Positions 32,048-40,131 of a stretch of 47,514 nt of DNA are shown here, one piece after another. Every line of letters starts with the position of its first letter. Position 1 is the stretch's first letter. Where the stretch lies: NCBI GenBank assembly GCA_902799555.1, contig CADCBB010000012.1, forward strand, positions 1 to 47,514, given 5' to 3'. Below the pieces are notes generated by a model, which saw only the letters and a program-made list of their open reading frames with translations, made no database searches and was not told the origin of the DNA. Source of the stretch: an uncultured Bacteroidales bacterium. Its GTDB lineage: Bacteria; Bacteroidota; Bacteroidia; Bacteroidales; Paludibacteraceae. The translations under genes were made by a program, and so were the position numbers.

Positions 32048-34578
32048 TTCACACCTAATTCTTCCAATAGTTTCTCCAAGGCATCCAGATCCGTAATGAG
32101 TACATCCCTACCCTTCGGACCCTTATTCGGCCCTACCACTCCGGCTGCTTCCAGCTGGTCGCTCAACTTACCGGCACGGTTATAGCCGATCTCAAACGCA
32201 CGCTGCAATCGACTCGTTGAACCCTCTTGCTTGCTGACCACATACCGTGCCACATCGGCAAACATCGGATCCAGACGCTTCAGATCCACTGCACCCGGTG
32301 CGAGCGCCTCACCTTCACCGCCTTCGCCTACATATTCCGGCAACTGGTACGGCTCGGTATAACGCTGTTGTTTACTGATATGCTTGACGATCTCGTCCAC
32401 CTCCGGCGTATCGACAAACGCACACTGCACACGCGTGATGCTGGCGTTACCGGCATACAGCGAGTCTCCGCGACCGATCAACTGCTCCGCGCCCTTGGCA
32501 TCCAGCACCGTTCGCGAGTCAATCACACTCTGCGTACGCAACGCGATACGCGTCGGGATATTAGCCTTAATCACACCTGTGACGATGTTCACCGACGGAC
32601 GTTGTGTAGCCAAAATCATATGCATACCTACCGCACGCGCTTTCTGCGTGATACGTGCAATCGGCGTCTCCACCTGCTTACCCGCCTGCATGATGAAATC
32701 ACCATACTCATCAATGATGATCACGATATACGGCAGGTACTGGTGATGCAGACTGTCCGCCACCAACTTGGCTGGATTCAGACGACGTCTCACGAACTTA
32801 TCGTTATAATCCTCCAAGTTACGTACACCGGCGTCCATGAGCAGTTTATAGCGGTTCTCCATCTCGATCACCAGCGAGTTCAAAGTGTTAACCACCTTGT
32901 CGCAATCGGTGATGACGATCTGCTCCGGATCGGTGTCCGGCATCGCCGCCAGGTAATGTTTCAACAGCGGTTTGTATGGCGCGAACTCAACCATCTTCGG
33001 ATCCACCATCACCAACTTCAACTCCGCCGGATGTTTCTTGTACAGCAGCGAAGTGATGATCGCGTTAATCGCCACCGACTTACCCGTACCGGTAGCACCG
33101 GCTACCAACAAGTGCGGCGTCTTCGCGAGATCGAACATAAACACCTCGTTCGTGATCGTTCGGCCGTACGCGATCGGCAACTTCATCTTCTGCTCCTCTT
33201 GGAAACGCTTGGATGCGATCACCGAGTGCATGCTCACTACCTGCGGTTTCTCGTTTGGCACCTCAATACCGATCGTTCCCTTACCCGGCATCGGCGCGAT
33301 GATACGAATACCCGTCGCACTCAGACTCATCATAATATCGTTCTCCAGCGCTTGGATCTTCGCCACACGGATACCTGCTTTCGGCACGATTTCATAGAGC
33401 GTCACGGTCGGTCCTACCGTTGCTTTGATGCTATCAATTTCTATGCCATAGTTGCGCAAGGTCGTCACGATACGTGCGCCGTTCGCACGCTGCTCTTCCT
33501 GGTCAATGATCGGCGCATTCTCATTGTCATACACCTTCAGCAGGTTCAGACTCGGGAACTTAAAGAACTCCAGATCTTTACGCGGGTCGTACGGACCTAA
33601 CTTCTCCAACAACTTATCAGGATCTTTGTCGTACAACTCCTCTTCAACCACATCCTGTATCTCCAACTTCGCGTCCTTATCTCCTTCGTCCTCTATCGGT
33701 TCTTCCACCGGCAGCGGTTCATCGCCTAAAGGTTCATCCGTCGCTTCCGGCTCTTCTGTCACCGGTTCAATCGTGAACGCTACATCTTCCGGCTTCTCGT
33801 CGTCTTTCGGCGCTTCTTCAATAGGGATATCTACCACGATCTCGCCTCCTTCCGGCTCTGCAGGGGTCTCCGGCGTTTCGGGTTCTTCGGGCTCTACTTT
33901 CGGCTTCTTGGCAAACAAGCCTGCCACCCATGCACCGAACGCTTTGCAGCGATCAATAAAACGAGGGTCGGTCACAATCAGGAAGATCGTCAGCGAAGCC
34001 AGCAGAATCAATCCCGTTCCCAACTCACGCACATAGCCAACTAACCATTGGGCACAGGTTGCGCCAAACGCACCGCCCCAAAGGAACACGCCCAATTGAT
34101 GCACCATGTTATGGGCAAAACCCAGCGTGATAGAACCCCATAACACCCAGAAAGCACCGCTGATAAACAACTTCAAAGCCGGAATGTCCTTGAGCACATG
34201 CATCAGACGCAAGGCATAAACGCCCACGAGAAGAACCGGCAGAATAGACACAAAACCAAAACTGCCGTCAATCAGAAAGGCCGCTAACATCGCACCCGGC
34301 AAACCCAACATATTGCGGATCTGCAAACGGTTCGCAATTCGATCCGGCCTATCCATCGACAGGATCGATTGGTCGTACGTGCCGGTGAATAGGTAACTGA
34401 CATACGCCAGCAAAGCGATCACACTAAACGTCAACAGCACAATACCCAACACCATGCGGGTCTCGCGCGCCTTAAAGAAACGCTGTACCGCTTCCCAGGC
34501 ATTGGGTTTCTCCACTTTGATGGCTCTCGGAGCGGAATCAACAGGAGTATTGGAAATCTTCGATGAGGTTCTGGGCAT
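32044..34578 (-). CDS. ftsK: DNA translocase FtsK/SpoIIIE
   Basis: Pumps the chromosome terminus through the closing septum and links division to dimer resolution. The 844-residue protein has four or five N-terminal membrane helices (within residues 42-205), a very acidic Pro/Glu linker (about 227-325), and the motor with Walker A GATGTGKS (494-501) and Walker B YIVIIIDEYGDF. A C-terminal winged-helix gamma domain (FEIGYNRAGKLSDQLEAAGVV) completes it. The order matches the short-linker FtsK of Bacteroidetes. A very long open frame on the opposite strand is only a shadow of this gene. Confidence 0.96.
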   Translation of the reverse strand: MPRTSSKISNTPVDSAPRAIKVEKPNAWEAVQRFFKARETRMVLGIVLLTFSVIALLAYVSYLFTGTYDQSILSMDRPDRIANRLQIRNMLGLPGAMLAAFLIDGSFGFVSILPVLLVGVYALRLMHVLKDIPALKLFISGAFWVLWGSITLGFAHNMVHQLGVFLWGGAFGATCAQWLVGYVRELGTGLILLASLTIFLIVTDPRFIDRCKAFGAWVAGLFAKKPKVEPEEPETPETPAEPEGGEIVVDIPIEEAPKDDEKPEDVAFTIEPVTEEPEATDEPLGDEPLPVEEPIEDEGDKDAKLEIQDVVEEELYDKDPDKLLEKLGPYDPRKDLEFFKFPSLNLLKVYDNENAPIIDQEEQRANGARIVTTLRNYGIEIDSIKATVGPTVTLYEIVPKAGIRVAKIQALENDIMMSLSATGIRIIAPMPGKGTIGIEVPNEKPQVVSMHSVIASKRFQEEQKMKLPIAYGRTITNEVFMFDLAKTPHLLVAGATGTGKSVAINAIITSLLYKKHPAELKLVMVDPKMVEFAPYKPLLKHYLAAMPDTDPEQIVITDCDKVVNTLNSLVIEMENRYKLLMDAGVRNLEDYNDKFVRRRLNPAKLVADSLHHQYLPYIVIIIDEYGDFIMQAGKQVETPIARITQKARAVGMHMILATQRPSVNIVTGVIKANIPTRIALRTQSVIDSRTVLDAKGAEQLIGRGDSLYAGNASITRVQCAFVDTPEVDEIVKHISKQQRYTEPYQLPEYVGEGGEGEALAPGAVDLKRLDPMFADVARYVVSKQEGSTSRLQRAFEIGYNRAGKLSDQLEAAGVVGPNKGPKGRDVLITDLDALEKLLEELGVK

Positions 34579-34598
34579 ATTATCTCAAATTTAGCGTG

Positions 34599-34606
34599 CA
34601 AAGGTA
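34599..34606 (-). promoter_or_regulatory. -7 element of the ftsK operon
   Basis: TACCTTTG on the minus strand, 20 bases before the ftsK ATG. No -33 TTG is present at 20 bp; that position lies inside the AGTTGAA tandem array at 34615-34643. Confidence 0.7.
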
Positions 34607-34614
34607 CGAAAAAA

Positions 34615-34643
34615 AGTTGAATGTTAAAAGTTGAAAGTTGAAA
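34615..34643. repeat. 7-nt tandem array, GTTGAAA word
   Basis: GTTGAAT, GTTAAAA, GTTGAAA, GTTGAAA in the divergent gap between ftsK and the RseC-like gene, where the -33 box of ftsK would be expected. Confidence 0.8.
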
Positions 34644-34698
34644 TTTTCGTACTTTTTGACAAAAAAGGTGTAATTTTTTATAAAAAGTACGCGCGCAC

Positions 34699-34729
34699 TT
34701 GCGTATGTAAAAAAGATTTAGTATCTTTG
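34699..34729 (+). promoter_or_regulatory. promoter of the rseC-rnf operon
   Basis: -33 TTG (34699-34701), 20-bp spacer starting CGTATGTA, -7 TATCTTTG (34722-34729); ATG 15 bases further on. Confidence 0.82.
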
Positions 34730-34743
34730 CAGCCGCAAAAATT

Positions 34744-35163
34744 ATGAGCATGGACGAACTAATCAGACATGAAGGTATAGTGCTGAGCATCAATGGCGAA
34801 AAAGCGCACGTGCAGATAGTGCAGACCAGCGCCTGTTCGGCATGCAAAGCTCGCTCGATGTGTATGTCGTCCGAGAGTCAAAGTAAAGAGATGGATGCAA
34901 TCATGTTGGAGCCTATGAAAATAGGCGACAAGGTAGAGGTAGAAGTTCGCGAACGTCTGGCTTGGAAGGCCGTACTACTCGCGTATATTCTGCCTTTTAT
35001 TGTGATGCTCGCCATCATCGCCATCCTGGATTTTTCTACCGATTGGTCCGAAGCCGTCGTCGGAACACTCTCCCTCTGCGGCATTGCGCTGTACTACATC
35101 GGCCTCAGCGTGTTTAGAAACCGCTTGCAGAAACAATTCTCCTTCACAGCCCGAAAAATTTAG
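34744..35163 (+). CDS. RseC/MucC-like membrane protein
   Basis: A 139-residue protein with the SoxR-reducing-system RseC layout. A soluble N-terminal part carries a cysteine group (Cys31-x2-Cys34-x5-Cys40, with Cys-Ser-Ala-Cys context). Two membrane helices follow (about 78-97 LLAYILPFIVMLAIIAIL, and 103-122), with a basic C-terminus. RseC is tied to Rnf-like complexes in other bacteria, and here it directly precedes rnfB under the operon promoter. It may assist the maturation or tuning of the Rnf complex. A second ATG two codons in is also possible as a start. Confidence 0.88.
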   Translation: MSMDELIRHEGIVLSINGEKAHVQIVQTSACSACKARSMCMSSESQSKEMDAIMLEPMKIGDKVEVEVRERLAWKAVLLAYILPFIVMLAIIAILDFSTDWSEAVVGTLSLCGIALYYIGLSVFRNRLQKQFSFTARKI

Positions 35164-35183
35164 GTCGTCATAACGTCATAACG
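35164..35183. repeat. 8-nt tandem array, CGTCATAA word
   Basis: GTCGTCATAACGTCATAACG directly after the RseC-like stop codon; same word as at 1870-1905 and 3421-3456, some 31-33 kb away. Confidence 0.8.
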
Positions 35184-35218
35184 CAAAAAATAATAATAAC
35201 TTAAAAAATATCAAAAAC

Positions 35219-35629
35219 ATGAATTTAATTCTGATTTCAATGGGAGTCTTGGGTGTGATCGCCTTCCTGGCAGCTTGCCTGCTGTATGTGGTCAGCCTGT
35301 ACTTCAAAGTGGAAGAAGATCCGCGCATTGACCTTGTGACCGCTGTGTTACCGGGTGCTAACTGCGGCGGATGCGGATTCGCCGGTTGCCGTAACTTCGC
35401 GGAAGCGTGTGTCAAAGCAGGCAACACGGACGGTTTGGCTTGTCCTGTAGGTGGTGATCCTACGATGGATGAGGTGAAGAAGATCCTGACGCCTGCGGCG
35501 GAGGGAGAAGAGGCTGCTGCGGCTGCAGAAGGTGGCAAGAAAGAGGGCTTTGACCCGGTTATTGCCGCTAAGATCAAAGCGCTGCCGACACCGAGAGCTG
35601 TCTTCCCGCTGGCATTAGGTATTAAATGA
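35219..35629 (+). CDS. rnfB: RnfB, shortened form lacking the ferredoxin domains
   Basis: RnfB takes electrons from ferredoxin and passes them into the Rnf complex. This copy has only 136 residues: a membrane helix (6-27), the EDPRI segment, and the cysteine domain that binds one 4Fe-4S cluster (Cys49, 52, 57, 75, in ANCGGCGFAGC), then an Ala/Glu-rich linker and a short tail. Bacteroidetes RnfB proteins known to me are near 290 residues and continue with several CxxCxxCxxxCP ferredoxin motifs; none occurs here or in the 53 bases before rnfC. The gene ends exactly where a 7-nt tandem array starts. All other subunits are complete. Confidence 0.9.
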   Translation: MNLILISMGVLGVIAFLAACLLYVVSLYFKVEEDPRIDLVTAVLPGANCGGCGFAGCRNFAEACVKAGNTDGLACPVGGDPTMDEVKKILTPAAEGEEAAAAAEGGKKEGFDPVIAAKIKALPTPRAVFPLALGIK

Positions 35630-35678
35630 CCAAATGGTCAAATAAATGGTAAATGGTAAATGACCAAATGGTAAATGG
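35627..35678. repeat. 7-nt tandem array, AATGGTA word, starting on the rnfB stop codon
   Basis: About seven imperfect copies of AATGGTA/AAATGGTC fill the whole gap between rnfB and rnfC, beginning with the TGA stop itself. Confidence 0.88.
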
Positions 35679-35682
35679 AATT

Positions 35683-37038
35683 ATGAAGACATTTAAAATA
35701 GGCGGAGTTCATCCGCATGACAACAAACAATTCTCCGCACACCAGCGTATCACGGAGTGCCCGCTGCCTAAGCAGGCCATCATCCCGCTCGTGCAACATA
35801 TCGGTGCACCGGCGCAGGCTGTTGTGGAAGTCGGAGCGAAAGTAAAAGTAGGCGAACTGCTGGCGAAAGCCGGTGGATTCGTGAGTGCGAACATCTGCTC
35901 GCCGGTAAGTGGTACCGTTACCAAGATTGGTGATTGGACCGACGCTTGGGGTGCCCCTGGGCAGGCCATATTCATCGATGTAGAAGGAGATGTGTGGATG
36001 CCGGAGATCGACCGTACGCCGGACCTCATCCGTTCGTGTGCCCTCGAGCCCAAAGCGATCATCGATAAGATCGCAGCTGCCGGTATCGTAGGTCTCGGTG
36101 GTGCTTGCTTCCCGACCCACGTCAAACTGCTGCCGCCTCCGGGTAAGAAAGCAGAAGTGCTCATCGTCAACGGTGTAGAGTGCGAACCCTACCTGACCTG
36201 TGACCATCAGCTGATGTTGGAGCATGGCGAAGAGATCATCGTCGGTATCGAGATTCTCAAGCGTGCCCTCGGTGTAGATCGCGCCATCATCGGTATCGAG
36301 AACAACAAGAAGGATGCGATCGAGCATATGACCAAGTTGGCGCAATCCAAACTGGGCATCGAGGTCGTTCCTCTCAAACTCAAATATCCGCAAGGTGGAG
36401 AGAAACAACTCATCGACGCTTGTATCGGTCGTCAGGTACCTTCGGGTGCGCTGCCGATTGAGGTAGGCGCTGTAGTGGATAACGTCGCTACGATCTATGC
36501 CGTTTACGAGGCCGTTCAGAAGAATAAACCGCTCATCAGCCGCGTCATGACCGTTACCGGTAAGAAAGTCGCTAAACCGGGTAACTACTCCGTTCGTTTC
36601 GGTACGCCGATCGAGGAGGTCATCGCCCTCGCAGGTGGTGTACCGGTGGATACCGGTAAGATCATTGGCGGCGGTCCGATGATGGGTCGCGCCATGGATC
36701 ATATCGAAGGCATGCCGGCGAATAAACGCCTCAGCGGCCTGCTCTTCTTGCCCGAAGCGGAATCGATTCGTCCGGAGGAAGAGAACTGTATCCGTTGTGG
36801 TAAGTGCGTTCAGGCTTGCCCGATGGGTCTCGAACCCTATCTGCTCCAGCGAATGAGTCAACTCGAGATGTGGGAAGACTGCGAGAAGCACGACGTCATG
36901 GACTGCATCGACTGCGGTTGCTGCGTCTTCGCTTGTCCTGCCCATCGTCGTCTGCTCGACGGTATCCGTCCTGCCAAAGCAAAAGTCGGCGCTATCCTCC
37001 GCGAACGTGCCGCCGCTGCCGCAGCTGAGAAGAAATAA
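35683..37038 (+). CDS. rnfC: Rnf complex subunit C
   Basis: NADH/NAD-interacting subunit of the ion-pumping ferredoxin:NAD oxidoreductase. The ATG at 35683 gives 451 residues; the longer frame runs through the repeat array. It shows the RnfC N-terminal domain (GGVHPHDNKQFSA), a lipoyl-like segment (GFVSANICSPVSGTV), the FMN/NADH-binding SLBB region (GLGGACFPTHVKL, then NGVECEPYLTCDH), and two 4Fe-4S motifs (Cys369, 372, 375, 379 and Cys408, 411, 414, 418). The length is typical and no extra ferredoxin module has been fused to compensate for the short RnfB. Confidence 0.96.
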   Translation: MKTFKIGGVHPHDNKQFSAHQRITECPLPKQAIIPLVQHIGAPAQAVVEVGAKVKVGELLAKAGGFVSANICSPVSGTVTKIGDWTDAWGAPGQAIFIDVEGDVWMPEIDRTPDLIRSCALEPKAIIDKIAAAGIVGLGGACFPTHVKLLPPPGKKAEVLIVNGVECEPYLTCDHQLMLEHGEEIIVGIEILKRALGVDRAIIGIENNKKDAIEHMTKLAQSKLGIEVVPLKLKYPQGGEKQLIDACIGRQVPSGALPIEVGAVVDNVATIYAVYEAVQKNKPLISRVMTVTGKKVAKPGNYSVRFGTPIEEVIALAGGVPVDTGKIIGGGPMMGRAMDHIEGMPANKRLSGLLFLPEAESIRPEEENCIRCGKCVQACPMGLEPYLLQRMSQLEMWEDCEKHDVMDCIDCGCCVFACPAHRRLLDGIRPAKAKVGAILRERAAAAAAEKK

Positions 37039-37040
37039 AT

Positions 37041-37070
37041 CACCAATTACAAATCACAAATTACAAATAT
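37041..37070. repeat. 7-nt tandem array, AATTACA word
   Basis: AATTACA, AATCACA, AATTACA, AATATA occupy the rnfC-rnfD gap. Confidence 0.8.
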
Positions 37071-37073
37071 AAA

Positions 37074-38060
37074 ATGAAAAATTTTATAGTAGCTCCGGCT
37101 CCTCACGCACACAGCGGTGACAGCGTTCGTAGGAACATGTTACTCGTCATTCTCGCGCTGCTGCCCGCTTACGTGGTATCAGTGATCGAGTTTGGTGTAG
37201 GAGCTCTCATCACGGCCGCTATCTCGGTTTGCGCTTGTGTGCTTACCGAATGGTGCATCAGCCGTTTCTTGCTCAAAGAGCAAAGACAAACCATCGGCGA
37301 CCTCTCTGCAGTCCTCACGGGTCTGCTGCTCGCCTTCAACCTCCCGTCCAGTCTCGATTGGTGGATCGTACTGATCGGTGCAGTGGTAGCTATCGGTGTA
37401 GGTAAGATGTCCTTCGGCGGTCTGGGACAAAACCCCTTCAACCCCGCGCTCGTAGGTCGTGTATTCCTGCTCATCTCCTTCCCGGCACAGATGACCACTT
37501 GGCCTGTTCCGCAAGGATTCAACACATCGTACCTCGACGCTGAGACAGGTGCTACCCCGCTCTATTACCTCAAGCATATCGCTAAAACAGGTGATACATC
37601 GCTCGTAGATCAACTGCCGGCTCTTAAGGACGCCTTCCTCGGTGTTATGGGCGGTTCGCTCGGTGAGGTCTGCGCACTCGCACTCATCATCGGCGGTCTC
37701 TTCCTCATCTGCTGCCGCGTCATCACATGGCATATCCCGGTATCTATCATCGCTACCGTAGCCCTCTTCGCTTGGATCGGTACACCGGCCGGCATGGAAG
37801 CGCACCAATACGTAGCGTACGAACTCCTCTCCGGTGGTCTGATGCTCGGTGCTTTCTTCATGGCTACCGACTATGTCACCAGTCCGATGAGCGCCTGGGG
37901 TAAGATCATCTTCGGTATCGGCATCGGCTTCATCATGATGGTCATCCGTACCTGGGGTGCATATCCCGAAGGAATGTCATTCGCTATCCTCATCATGAAC
38001 GCTTGCGTTCCATTGTTGAACAAGATTCGTCCGCAACGTTTCGGCGAGAAGAAAAAATAA
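37074..38060 (+). CDS. rnfD: Rnf complex subunit D
   Basis: Integral membrane subunit with a covalent FMN. The 328-residue protein has about nine hydrophobic helices (for example 22-40, 83-110 and the last near 285-310). The signatures SGDSVRRNMLLV and GGLGQNPFNPALVGRVFL are typical of the RnfD/NqrB family. The flavin site is TGATPL with Thr161 as the likely attachment residue. It starts 35 bases after rnfC and is followed closely by rnfG. Confidence 0.96.
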   Translation: MKNFIVAPAPHAHSGDSVRRNMLLVILALLPAYVVSVIEFGVGALITAAISVCACVLTEWCISRFLLKEQRQTIGDLSAVLTGLLLAFNLPSSLDWWIVLIGAVVAIGVGKMSFGGLGQNPFNPALVGRVFLLISFPAQMTTWPVPQGFNTSYLDAETGATPLYYLKHIAKTGDTSLVDQLPALKDAFLGVMGGSLGEVCALALIIGGLFLICCRVITWHIPVSIIATVALFAWIGTPAGMEAHQYVAYELLSGGLMLGAFFMATDYVTSPMSAWGKIIFGIGIGFIMMVIRTWGAYPEGMSFAILIMNACVPLLNKIRPQRFGEKKK

Positions 38061-38072
38061 GGAGGTACGACT

Positions 38073-38654
38073 ATGGCAAAATTAGAAAGTACATTCAAGA
38101 ATATGGTGCTCAGCCTCGTCATCATCTCGATGGTGGCTGCAGGCGCATTGGCCGGTGTCTATATGCTGACGCTCGGTAATATTGAAGCACAGAAGAAAGC
38201 GAAACAAGAGGCTGCCAAGCAGGCTGTGCTCGCCGGTCATGAAGACGGCTATGCTGTCGAGACCGCTGTGGACGGTTTCGGCGGTACCTTCCGCGTAATG
38301 GTCGGCTTTGACCAGGAAGGCAACATCCTCGGCTACGAGATCCTCGAGCATCAAGAGACTCCGGGTCTGGGTTCGCACATGGAGCATTGGTTCAAGAACG
38401 CCGACAAACCCGGTCAGAACATCATCGGCCGCAAAGCTGGCGCACTCCAAGTATCTAAAGACGGTGGTGACGTAGATGCTATCACAGCCGCTACTATCAC
38501 CAGCCGCGCCTTCCTCAAGGCAGTCAACCAAGCCTACGCAGAGCAGTTCGGTGTAGAAGCACATACCGGTGCCAGCCAACTGAACAAAGAGGAAGCGGTT
38601 GAAGAAGAGGTTGTAATTGTTGAACAAGAAGAAGTAGAAGTTAAGGAGGATTAA
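38073..38654 (+). CDS. rnfG: Rnf complex subunit G
   Basis: Periplasm-facing subunit with a covalently bound FMN. The 193-residue protein has one membrane helix (11-33) and the FMN-binding domain (FVGFDQEGNILGYEILEHQETPGLG as VMVGFDQEGNILGYEI then ETPGLG). The attachment motif DAITAATITS lies at 135-144, where Thr143 should carry the flavin; Ser-Gly of the canonical SGAT motif are Thr-Ala here. The C-terminus is a highly acidic Glu/Val tail (EEAVEEEVVIVEQEEVEVKED). Confidence 0.94.
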   Translation: MAKLESTFKNMVLSLVIISMVAAGALAGVYMLTLGNIEAQKKAKQEAAKQAVLAGHEDGYAVETAVDGFGGTFRVMVGFDQEGNILGYEILEHQETPGLGSHMEHWFKNADKPGQNIIGRKAGALQVSKDGGDVDAITAATITSRAFLKAVNQAYAEQFGVEAHTGASQLNKEEAVEEEVVIVEQEEVEVKED

Positions 38655-38656
38655 CT

Positions 38657-39244
38657 ATGAGTAACGGATTGAAAGTTTTAACGAACGGCATTCTCAAAGA
38701 GAATCCGACCTTTGTACTGGTACTCGGTATGTGTCCGACCCTGGCCACCACCACCAGTGCTATCAACGGTATGTCGATGGGCTTGGCTACCATGTTCGTG
38801 CTCATCTGCTCGAATGTAGTGATCTCGCTCCTCAAGAACCTCATCCCGGATAAAGTACGTATCCCGGCGTTCATCGTCGTCATCGCTACCTTCGTGACCC
38901 TCGTACAGCTCCTTATGCAGGCTTACCTGCCCGCTATCTACGACGTGCTGGGCTTGTTTATCCCGCTGATCGTAGTGAACTGTATCGTTCTCGGTCGTGC
39001 AGAGGCTTTTGCAGCGAAAAACAGCGTAGGCCTCAGCGCACTCGACGGAATCGGTATGGGTCTTGGTTTTACCCTCGCCCTCACCCTTCTCGGTGCAGTT
39101 CGCGAACTGCTCGGAACAGGTGCTTGCTTTGGCTTCCACCTCTTCCCGGATAACTACGGCGCACTGGTCTTCGTCCTCGCCCCGGGTGCCTTCATCGCCC
39201 TCGCTTACTTGATGGTTATTATTAACAAATTACAGAAGAAATAA
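38657..39244 (+). CDS. rnfE: Rnf complex subunit E
   Basis: A 195-residue, six-helix membrane subunit, paralogous to RnfA. The family start (NGLKVLTNGILKENPTFVLVLGMCPTLATT) and the central cysteine (PLIVVNCIVLGRAEAFA) that helps hold the intramembrane iron-sulfur cluster shared with RnfA are both present. The start is two bases after the rnfG stop and the rnfA ATG follows two bases after its own stop, so the block is translationally coupled. Confidence 0.96.
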   Translation: MSNGLKVLTNGILKENPTFVLVLGMCPTLATTTSAINGMSMGLATMFVLICSNVVISLLKNLIPDKVRIPAFIVVIATFVTLVQLLMQAYLPAIYDVLGLFIPLIVVNCIVLGRAEAFAAKNSVGLSALDGIGMGLGFTLALTLLGAVRELLGTGACFGFHLFPDNYGALVFVLAPGAFIALAYLMVIINKLQKK

Positions 39245-39246
39245 TT

Positions 39247-39840
39247 ATGGTATACTTTTTGATTTTCATCTCTGCGATATTTGTTAATAATATCGTATTG
39301 AGCCAGTTCTTGGGTATTTGCCCGTTCCTCGGCGTCAGCAAGAAGATCGACACCGCCATGGGTATGAGTGCCGCTGTGGTATTCGTCCTCACCTTGGCAA
39401 CCGTCGTGACCTATCTGCTGCAGATGTTACTCGTTGCTTGGGGACTCGAGTTCCTCCAGACCATCCTCTTCATCCTCATCATCGCTGCCCTCGTGCAGAT
39501 GATCGAGATCATCCTGAAGAAGATTAGTCCGTCGCTTTATCAGGCACTCGGCGTCTTCCTACCGCTGATCACCACCAACTGCTGTATTCTCGGTGTAGCT
39601 ATTCTCGTAGCTAACGGTACCGAGAAACTGCCGATGGGCGCTGAGCACGGTATGTTAACCGGCACACTCTTCGCTTTCGCAACCGCACTCGGCTTCGGTC
39701 TCGCACTCATCCTCTTCGCAGGTATCCGCGAGCAATTAGCCCTTGCCAAAGTGCCCGAAGCAATGAAGGGCACACCTATCGCCCTTCTCACCGCCGGCCT
39801 CCTCGCCATGGCCTTCATGGGCTTCAGCGGAGTAGTATAA
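39247..39840 (+). CDS. rnfA: Rnf complex subunit A
   Basis: A 197-residue, six-helix membrane subunit paired in inverted topology with RnfE. The start (YFLIFISAIFVNNIVLSQFL, then GICPFLGVSKK) and the central block (PLITTNCCILGVAI) carry the cysteines that ligate the membrane iron-sulfur cluster. It is the last gene of the Rnf operon; a hairpin follows at 39858, then tRNA-Ala. Confidence 0.97.
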   Translation: MVYFLIFISAIFVNNIVLSQFLGICPFLGVSKKIDTAMGMSAAVVFVLTLATVVTYLLQMLLVAWGLEFLQTILFILIIAALVQMIEIILKKISPSLYQALGVFLPLITTNCCILGVAILVANGTEKLPMGAEHGMLTGTLFAFATALGFGLALILFAGIREQLALAKVPEAMKGTPIALLTAGLLAMAFMGFSGVV

Positions 39841-39857
39841 ATTCTATTCAATTAAAA

Positions 39858-39887
39858 GGTACGCGCACGCTCATACGTGTGCGTACC
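39858..39887. other. 12-bp hairpin between rnfA and tRNA-Ala
   Basis: GGTACGCGCACG pairs with CGTGTGCGTACC (one G-U) around CTCATA. On the plus strand no T-run follows, and the tRNA starts three bases later. On the minus strand the stem is followed by TTTTAAT. It may be a weak terminator for either strand or a processing signal for the tRNA 5' end. Confidence 0.6.
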
Positions 39888-39890
39888 TAC

Positions 39891-39964
39891 GGGGTATTAG
39901 CTCATCTGGCTAGAGCGCGACACTGGCAGTGTCGAGGTGAGCGGTTCGAGTCCGCTATACTCCA
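39891..39964 (+). tRNA. tRNA-Ala (anticodon GGC)
   Basis: A 74-nt cloverleaf. The acceptor stem GGGGTAT/ATACTCC includes the alanine identity pair G3-U70. The D arm is GCTC/GAGC, the anticodon stem CGACA/TGTCG has loop CTGGCAG (anticodon GGC), the T arm is AGCGG-TTCGAGT-CCGCT, and the discriminator base is A. CCA is not fully encoded. A run of six T follows. Confidence 0.93.
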
Positions 39965-39974
39965 CATTTTTTCC

Positions 39975-40011
39975 CATCGTCATCTCGTCATGACCTCATA
40001 GCATCATAACG
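39975..40011. repeat. 8-nt spaced TCAT array
   Basis: TCAT occurs every eight bases (CGTCATCT, CGTCATGA, CCTCATAG, CATCATAA, CG). Its last 17 bases, CCTCATAGCATCATAAC (39994-40010), recur exactly at 40389-40405. The following 40012-40130 holds only small hairpins (for example CCGCA/TGCGG at 40070-40084). Confidence 0.82.
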
Positions 40012-40131
40012 AATTTTTGGAACCATACTGGTTAAAACCCACGCTTTGCGGCTAAAAAATCAAAATAAACCGCAAAAAATGCGGCTTAAGATACCGCGAA
40101 TCGTGACATTGCTGATTTGGTGACGAAGAAG

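Noticed and set aside
32227-33600. A 457-codon open frame on the plus strand
   Set aside because: It is antisense to the motor part of ftsK, has a His/Arg-rich composition typical of shadow frames, and no start context or domain.
35219-35682. RnfB truncation caused by a single-base error
   Set aside because: No ferredoxin-type cysteine motif is present in any frame between the rnfB stop and rnfC; the gap is pure repeat.
35638-36945. A 435-codon open frame on the minus strand
   Set aside because: It is a shadow of rnfC, which has full cysteine motifs and operon position. The antisense product has no recognisable pattern.
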